Positions 5,283-5,671 of a stretch of 5,671 nucleotides of DNA are shown here, one piece after another. The DNA is taken from positions 62,301 through 67,971 of the forward strand of contig NZ_JIBO01000011.1 of NCBI RefSeq assembly GCF_000688655.1, written 5' to 3'. Positions within the stretch are counted from its first letter, which is position 1; each line of letters opens with the position of its first letter. The position numbers were made by a program, and so were the translations under genes. The stretch is from Lonsdalea quercina subsp. quercina. GTDB taxonomy: Bacteria; Pseudomonadota; Gammaproteobacteria; Enterobacterales; Enterobacteriaceae. The notes under the pieces are model-generated. The model saw nothing but the letters and a program-made list of their open reading frames with translations. It was not told the DNA's origin and did no database searches.

Positions 5283-5671
5283 TTGGACAAAATTTTCGTC
5301 GATGAAGCGGTCAACGATCTGCATACCCTTCAGGATATGCTGCGTTGGACGGTCAGCCGGTTTAATGCCGCACAGGTCTATTACGGTCATGGCACCGACA
5401 ACTCTTGGGACGAGGCGCTGCAACTGGTGCTGCCGAGCCTGTATCTTCCCCTCGATATCCCCGAAGATATGTACAGCGCGCGCCTGACGTCAGGCGAGCG
5501 TCACCGTATTGTGGAACGCGTGATCCGCCGTATCAACGAACGCATCCCCGTCGCTTATCTCACCAACAAAGCTTGGTTCTGCGGGTTGGAATTCTACGTC
5601 GATGAACGGGTGTTGGTGCCGCGTTCGCCGATAGGAGAGCTGATCAACAATGGTTTCGAGCCGCTGTTGAG
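5283..5671 (+). CDS. prmB: Ribosomal protein L3 glutamine N5-methyltransferase, 3'-truncated
   Basis: PrmB (formerly YfcB) transfers a methyl group from S-adenosylmethionine to a glutamine of ribosomal protein L3 (Gln150 in E. coli), aiding 50S assembly. The start is TTG at 5283, read as Met, with GGAGG six bases upstream; the protein begins [13 protein letters not shown], the same N-terminus as E. coli PrmB. The frame stays open to the window edge, giving 129 of about 310 residues. Conserved segments are [81 protein letters not shown] and [12 protein letters not shown]. This is the helical N-terminal substrate domain and the lead-in to the Rossmann domain; the SAM-binding and catalytic NPPY motifs lie beyond the window. 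In E. coli aroC follows. Confidence 0.95.
   Translation, partial: MDKIFVDEAVNDLHTLQDMLRWTVSRFNAAQVYYGHGTDNSWDEALQLVLPSLYLPLDIPEDMYSARLTSGERHRIVERVIRRINERIPVAYLTNKAWFCGLEFYVDERVLVPRSPIGELINNGFEPLL

Noticed and set aside
1..5671. A new biological system or CRISPR array
   Set aside because: All genes belong to known housekeeping families and no regularly spaced repeats exist.

Overview
The window is an ordinary enterobacterial chromosomal segment. Every complete or partial protein resembles its E. coli counterpart along its whole visible length, and the order fadL, yfcZ, sixA, smrB, prmB with these strand orientations matches the E. coli K-12 fadL-prmB region. Sequence divergence (for example in FadL surface loops), the mqo gene next to fadL, and the absence of fadIJ suggest a member of Enterobacterales outside the Escherichia/Salmonella group. 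A soft-rot or tree-associated genus (Pectobacteriaceae) is possible, but I cannot fix the genus from this window.

Layout. Positions 1-1232 carry the 3' three-quarters of mqo (+), the membrane-associated malate:quinone oxidoreductase, which ends at a strong bidirectional terminator (1258-1285). Facing it is fadL (-, 1357-2673), the outer-membrane long-chain fatty acid channel. The 369-base divergent region 2674-3042 holds a recognisable fadL promoter with a near-consensus FadR operator over its -35 box, plus a palindrome in the 5' leader. Next come yfcZ (+, 3043-3339), a 522-base stretch without a convincing gene (3340-3861), sixA (+, 3862-4353), a convergent intergenic region with two hairpins, smrB (-, 4582-5121), and the first 129 codons of prmB (+, from a TTG start at 5283), which runs off the window.

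Function. FadL imports long-chain fatty acids under apparent FadR control. In E. coli the genes between yfcZ and sixA are fadI and fadJ, the second (anaerobic) beta-oxidation complex; here both are gone and only non-coding sequence is left. SixA is a phosphohistidine phosphatase, SmrB cleaves mRNA at collided ribosomes, and PrmB methylates ribosomal protein L3. I found no phage, insertion sequence, CRISPR array or defence system, and no new system. The most informative observations are the missing fadIJ pair and the regulatory architecture of fadL.
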